A stretch of 64,000 bases of DNA from Mytilus edulis (Eukaryota; Mollusca; Bivalvia; Mytilida; Mytilidae). A program made the translations under genes and the position numbers. The stretch covers positions 22,352,193 through 22,416,192 of the forward strand of contig NC_092354.1 in NCBI RefSeq assembly GCF_963676685.1, in the 5' to 3' direction. The notes beneath the pieces are model-generated. The model was not told the DNA's origin and did no database searches. It worked only from the letters and a program-made list of their open reading frames with translations. Of the stretch, positions 60,381 through 64,000 are shown piece by piece; the stretch's first letter is position 1, and every line of letters starts with the position of its first letter.

Positions 60381-60960
60381 AAAGGAGAGACGAAATATAC
60401 CAGAAGCCCGGGACAGTCAAGCTCATAGATCGTAAATAAAATGACTACGTCATGACTAAAAAAAAATTACAAACAGAAAAATAACAGCACACTAGACATA
60501 ACATAGAAAACTAAAGACTAAACAACACGAACTCCATCAAAACTGGGGGTGATCTCAGGTGCTCCGAGAGTGTAAGTAGATCCTGTTGCACATGTGGCAC
60601 CAGCCGTGTTGCTCATGTTATTACAAACCCAGTAAATAGTCTAATTCGGTAGGTCACATTCGTGGCGAAAAGGGAAGTGGATTGTTGTTACGACATAAAG
60701 AACATATCCGATATCATCTGTAAAACGGTTTTCCATAACGGTCAACAAACTTGTGATGAAGTTCATACAAATTTCGAAGGGATAATTTCTACTTGAACAT
60801 TTGAACTCTTGGTTTGATAGCTTCCTTTTGAGCAGCAACCCTCTATCAAGGAAATCATAATAGGAAATACATGCCGGTAATATCGTAGCATTTGGGAGAT
60901 ATATACTCCGTATGCAAATTGTAGTTGTTCAAGAACAGATTTAAATACGAAACTCTAGAT
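60381..60960 (-). pseudogene. Penelope-like RT C terminus and 3' tail
   Basis: On the minus strand the frame reads SYYDFLDRGLLLKRKLSNQE, equivalent to the HYTDFIYRSVLLTQKLLQQS region of the RT at 1-1093. After a frameshift comes LYELHHKFVDRYG (HHHDLVDPYD there). The non-coding tail includes GGAGCACCTGAGATCACC and ends near 60385. Only the C-terminal ~60 codons remain. Confidence 0.7.
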
Positions 60961-61004
60961 CTCGACTCTATTCAGGAATGTAAAGGACTCGAATATTACG
61001 ATGT

Positions 61005-61285
61005 AAAAAGTAAAATCACAAAAATACTGAACTTAGAGGAAAATCAATTCGGAAAGTCCATAATCACATGAAAAAAAATCAAATAACAAAACGCATCAAA
61101 AACAATGGACAAGAACTGTCATATTCCTAACTTGGTACATGCATTTTCAAATATAGAAAATGGTGGATTAAACCTGATTTTATAGCGCTAACCCTCTCAC
61201 TTTGATGACAGTCTCATCAAATTCCGTTATATTTATATTGATGCATTAACTAAACAGACACAATAAATAAAATAGTCAAAATATG
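61005..61285. repeat. Family A copy
   Basis: AAAGTAAAATCACAAAAATA, AGGAAAATCAATTCGGAAAG, CTGTCATATTCCTAACTTGG, GGATTAAACCTGATTTTATA, CTCTCACTTTGATGACAG, AACAGACACAATAAAT. It shares its whole length with 50005-50225 plus extra 3' sequence. Confidence 0.75.
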
Positions 61286-62499
61286 GGTACAGCAGTCATC
61301 ATCGTATAAAAATTTCAAAAGGAACAATTTAACAGAACACAAAAACATCTATCTACAAACACATTCATTGATTTGTGTGTGTGACGTCAGAAAATTTTAT
61401 ACGTCACATAGATTTGTAATTAGAATCACCAATAGCGCCGACATCCCAAACTTCAAGCATCTCAATACTGTCTGACAACCAAATGACGAACATGGCAACA
61501 AATGAAGGAAATAGTAGTATACCACTGTTCAAGATTCACAAATCGGTTAAAATAAAACCAATCCAGGTCACAAACCAAAATTAATCGAAGCACATCCAAT
61601 ACAAGATAAAACAAAACGGAACTATAGAAATACTAAACTGCTACAAAAACTAACGGCAAGTGACATAGAATTTGTAAAGAAATTTCTGTATTGTTTTACA
61701 TCAGAATTTTGTTGTGTTTCTATACAAACATGCTCTCATTTCTGCTCTTTACTTTTCAATTAAACCTATAAGGGTATGAGATCTTCACTTTCGTTTACAA
61801 CCACGTTGATTTAAAAAAATGTATAAGCTGATTGTGTTTCCAAATGATTTGCCTTTATCATGTGAGATAAAAAATAATATATATGCAGTCTTACCGTTAA
61901 GGATTTTAAATATAAAAGAAAGTAATGGGGGGAAAAAATTCGACATCACGCATATAAATATATATATATACGCACACAACAAAAAACAATTGAAGGAAGG
62001 CGAATTATGAAGGAAATAATTTGAATACCGGGCACATTTATATCCAGTGGTTAATAATTTGATAGAAAAGAAAAGAAGGAAAACCAGATGATTATTATAC
62101 AGGATTTCCAGATATGTAATGACAACCAGGCGGATATGTAAGATATGTATAATACATGTAAACTTACAAATAAATCTACGAAGCATATTACAAAAATAAA
62201 GATAGATCCGTTTGTAAGACATTTTCGGCAAACATTTCACGGCTACATTATGAAGGAAAGGGCAACAGAAAAAGCCACTTATCATCTATGCAGATGATAA
62301 TAGTTCATACGAAAAATTGCTCAAAAGTCAAAATTAACATTTTAGATGATAACGATAAAAAAAACATTAGCAACAGATCTTTTAAAGTCATTCACAAAAA
62401 GTTCAAAGCAAGTTCATGTTTTTTATTGATATCAAAATTATTGAGTATGATGTAAGAGCTACAGTTCTCCCGCTAGTCGCTATAATGCTGCACAAATCT
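61286..62499. other. No supported gene
   Basis: Family D marker inverted at 61498-61570 (AGTAGTATACCACTGTTC). Short TA repeats at about 61955-61970. The 166-aa minus frame at 61785-62285 is AT-driven, with hydrophobic low-complexity content and no motif. Confidence 0.4.
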
Positions 62500-62830
62500 G
62501 AAAAATGTGTGGTTGGCAATGCTCTTCAACTTCGTACGTAATTTGGCCTTTTTAACTTTTTTTATTCGAGCGTCACTGATGATTCTTTTGAAGTCAAAAC
62601 ACAAAATGTTAACCCTGGTATCGAAGATGAATTTTTTTTGCAAATTCAAAACATTGGATCCATACAACACCTCATGCCAGCGTAGTAAATGCATATAGAG
62701 TTTTATACCTGTGCCGATCAAAGAGCAGAAAATAGCCGAAAGCCATCAATGGGCCTTCAATACAGTGAGAAAATTCCGCATCCGGAGGTGGGCCTTAGCA
62801 CGAATTACAATGAACACCACATAAGAATAT
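62500..62830. repeat. Family B (inverted) followed by family E
   Basis: 62565-62600 carries GAGCGTCACTGATGATTCTT, the inverse of the family B core. 62725-62790 (CAGAAAATAGCCGAAAGCC, ATCAATGGGCCTTCAATACA, GCATCCGGAGGTGGGCC) is family E, also present at 54870-54930. Confidence 0.55.
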
Positions 62831-62924
62831 TCACTTGTGCACATTTCTATGTAGTCATATATGATGTATCTTATCTAACACCTCATAAATTGTTTGCGAT
62901 CAAAACACAGCAAACAATTTAGTT

Positions 62925-63090
62925 TTGGTTGGATTCGTGTTACTTACACTTTATTTTTCTATGTTTTGTTTTGTGAACTATTGTATATGTTTTGATCGTT
63001 TCGCGCTTTTGCCTTACCATTGCATTGTCAGTTTGTTTTCGGCTTTGAGTTTAAATATCCCTGTTGCATCTGTTGCTTCTCTTCCCTAAC
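62925..63090 (+). repeat. Penelope-like 3' tail
   Basis: GGATTCGTGTTACTTACACT, CTATGTTTTGTTTTGTGAAC, CATTGCATTGTCAGTTTGTT and TTGAGTTTAAATATCCC run in the order of the PLE tail at 60381-60560 (inverse) and 47290-47395. Followed ~450 bp later by the 5' module of another PLE in the same orientation. Confidence 0.6.
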
Positions 63091-63544
63091 AGATAATATA
63101 AATGGTAGTTCTCTCTGCATTGATATCCAGTATCAAATGAATACATAACTAAGAAAATGTCAAGTTTTTAAAGCAATTCTGGATTTATCTTATAAGGAAC
63201 GCTCGACGCCGAATTTTCTCTATCTTCTTATCTTCATATGGTTATATATATATGAAATGTGTGTCCGAGCAAGAACTTCTCTATGTTCATTATTTAGGAA
63301 TATTTATCAAAAAGTAGTATTCTAAAATTCAGCCCCATTCATCTATTTAGTCAGACGTCAATCGCTACCTTGATATATCCTATCTTTTGTTAAATTTTTG
63401 GGTAATTTATGACAAATAGCGTTTGATGTCTTTAGCCGAACAGTTTTCTCATTTTTACATTATTCAATTTACTGTGTGCTGGTTCATTTTCTGGACGCCA
63501 GTCTTTGCTCCTTTCTAATTAAATTCACATACCAATAAACAAAT

Positions 63545-64000
63545 ATGAAGCTTAGAAATGGAAAAATATTAAATACTAAACTCGTTCAAAGGGTATCTAC
63601 GCGTCTCAATCTTCAAAATCGCTTTTCTAAAAATACTACCATAGCTAATATTTTCAACAATAAAAATCGTGGTTACCCTTCTATTGATAAGTGTCATGCC
63701 AAAAAATGACTAACATGTCTCCGTCTTTCCACCAACAATACGGTAAGGTACACGTTTAATGGTCGCACATTTTCTTTAAATTTTGAAACTGATATAACTT
63801 GAAAAACAAACAGTATTATTTATTTACTAACACGAAACAAACCGGGATGCGGTATTCATTATGTAGGTGAAACAGGACGATATTTATCTAAACACAAACA
63901 AGAACACCTGTATCGTTTTAAAAGACGCAATAAATTCAAAAGTATCATTTATCAACATTTTAAGAAGCACAATTATCCTAATAAATATTTAACAGTTCAA
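63545..64000 (+). pseudogene. Penelope-like N-terminal GIY-YIG endonuclease module, runs off the window
   Basis: From ATG 63545 the frame is open except for two TGA codons (63707-63709 and 63800-63802). The first falls in DKCHAKK-stop-LTC, where a further Cys of a zinc-like C-x-x-C cluster is expected. The second is before KTNSIIYLLT. Then comes PGCGIHYVGETGRYLSKHKQ with the GIHYVG...TGR...L core of GIY-YIG nucleases, and EHLYRFKRRNKFKSIIYQHF. An endonuclease upstream of the (unseen) RT is the permuted order described for the Naiad/Chlamys group of Penelope-like elements. The upstream ~450 bp is not assigned. Confidence 0.75.

Noticed and set aside
61785-62285. 166-codon minus-strand open frame
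   Set aside because: Driven by AT content; hydrophobic low-complexity composition without a motif, and no conserved start context.
63140-63180. Similarity to the 3' end of the ZP transmembrane exon (TGTCAAGTTT ... TTCTGGAT)
   Set aside because: Only ~30 bp align and no transmembrane segment follows; too little to call a paralogous exon.

Overview
The window is eukaryotic: spliced genes, long AT-rich introns, and a very high density of mobile elements. Several dispersed repeats are ones I associate with marine mussels (Mytilus-type bivalves). That assignment rests on recall of repeat families, not on a search. No prokaryotic feature, rRNA, convincing tRNA or CRISPR array was seen.

Layout. 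1-2580: a broken Penelope-like element (reverse transcriptase plus 3' region). 3383-17980: a nested repeat region. A near full-length non-LTR retrotransposon (minus strand, 9079-14813) lies between two nearly identical direct copies of a 3.17-kb segment (3767-9078 and 14814-17980). The left copy also carries a 2.14-kb insertion whose empty site is preserved in the right copy. 19506-25509: a 6-kb DNA transposon with an XPG-type nuclease (Academ-like), decayed by frameshifts and stops. 27081-28094: a nine-finger C2H2 zinc-finger gene, with a decayed relative at 32907-33112. 28398-31985: MITEs and an ~83-bp minisatellite split by two insertions. 33838-36108: a decayed LINE carrying a transposon inserted exactly at AAA/TTT.

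Host genes. The best is a seven-exon minus-strand gene, 44833 down to 36243, assembled by hand. All splice phases agree and the sum is 2310 nt (769 aa). It joins a DZIP3-type HEPN domain with an RNxxxH motif to helical segments, cysteine-rich/B-box zinc modules and a C-terminal NHL-like propeller. A second minus-strand gene is seen as its last two exons: the C-terminal half of a ZP domain (51089-50818) and a transmembrane tail (49347-49169), joined by a GC-AG intron. Directly upstream lies a ~69-bp tandem array in which each unit copies the 3' splice site and first 37 nt of the ZP exon. A signal-peptide plus Kazal first exon lies at 58439-58303 (minus).

The right third holds a BEL/Pao gag-protease fragment (55121-56214), SINE-like repeats and more Penelope-like pieces. 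The last (63545-64000) is an N-terminal GIY-YIG module that runs off the window. Candidates most worth attention: the HEPN/B-box/propeller gene, the splice-acceptor satellite, the LINE with giant flanking repeats, and the AAA/TTT insertion with no target duplication.
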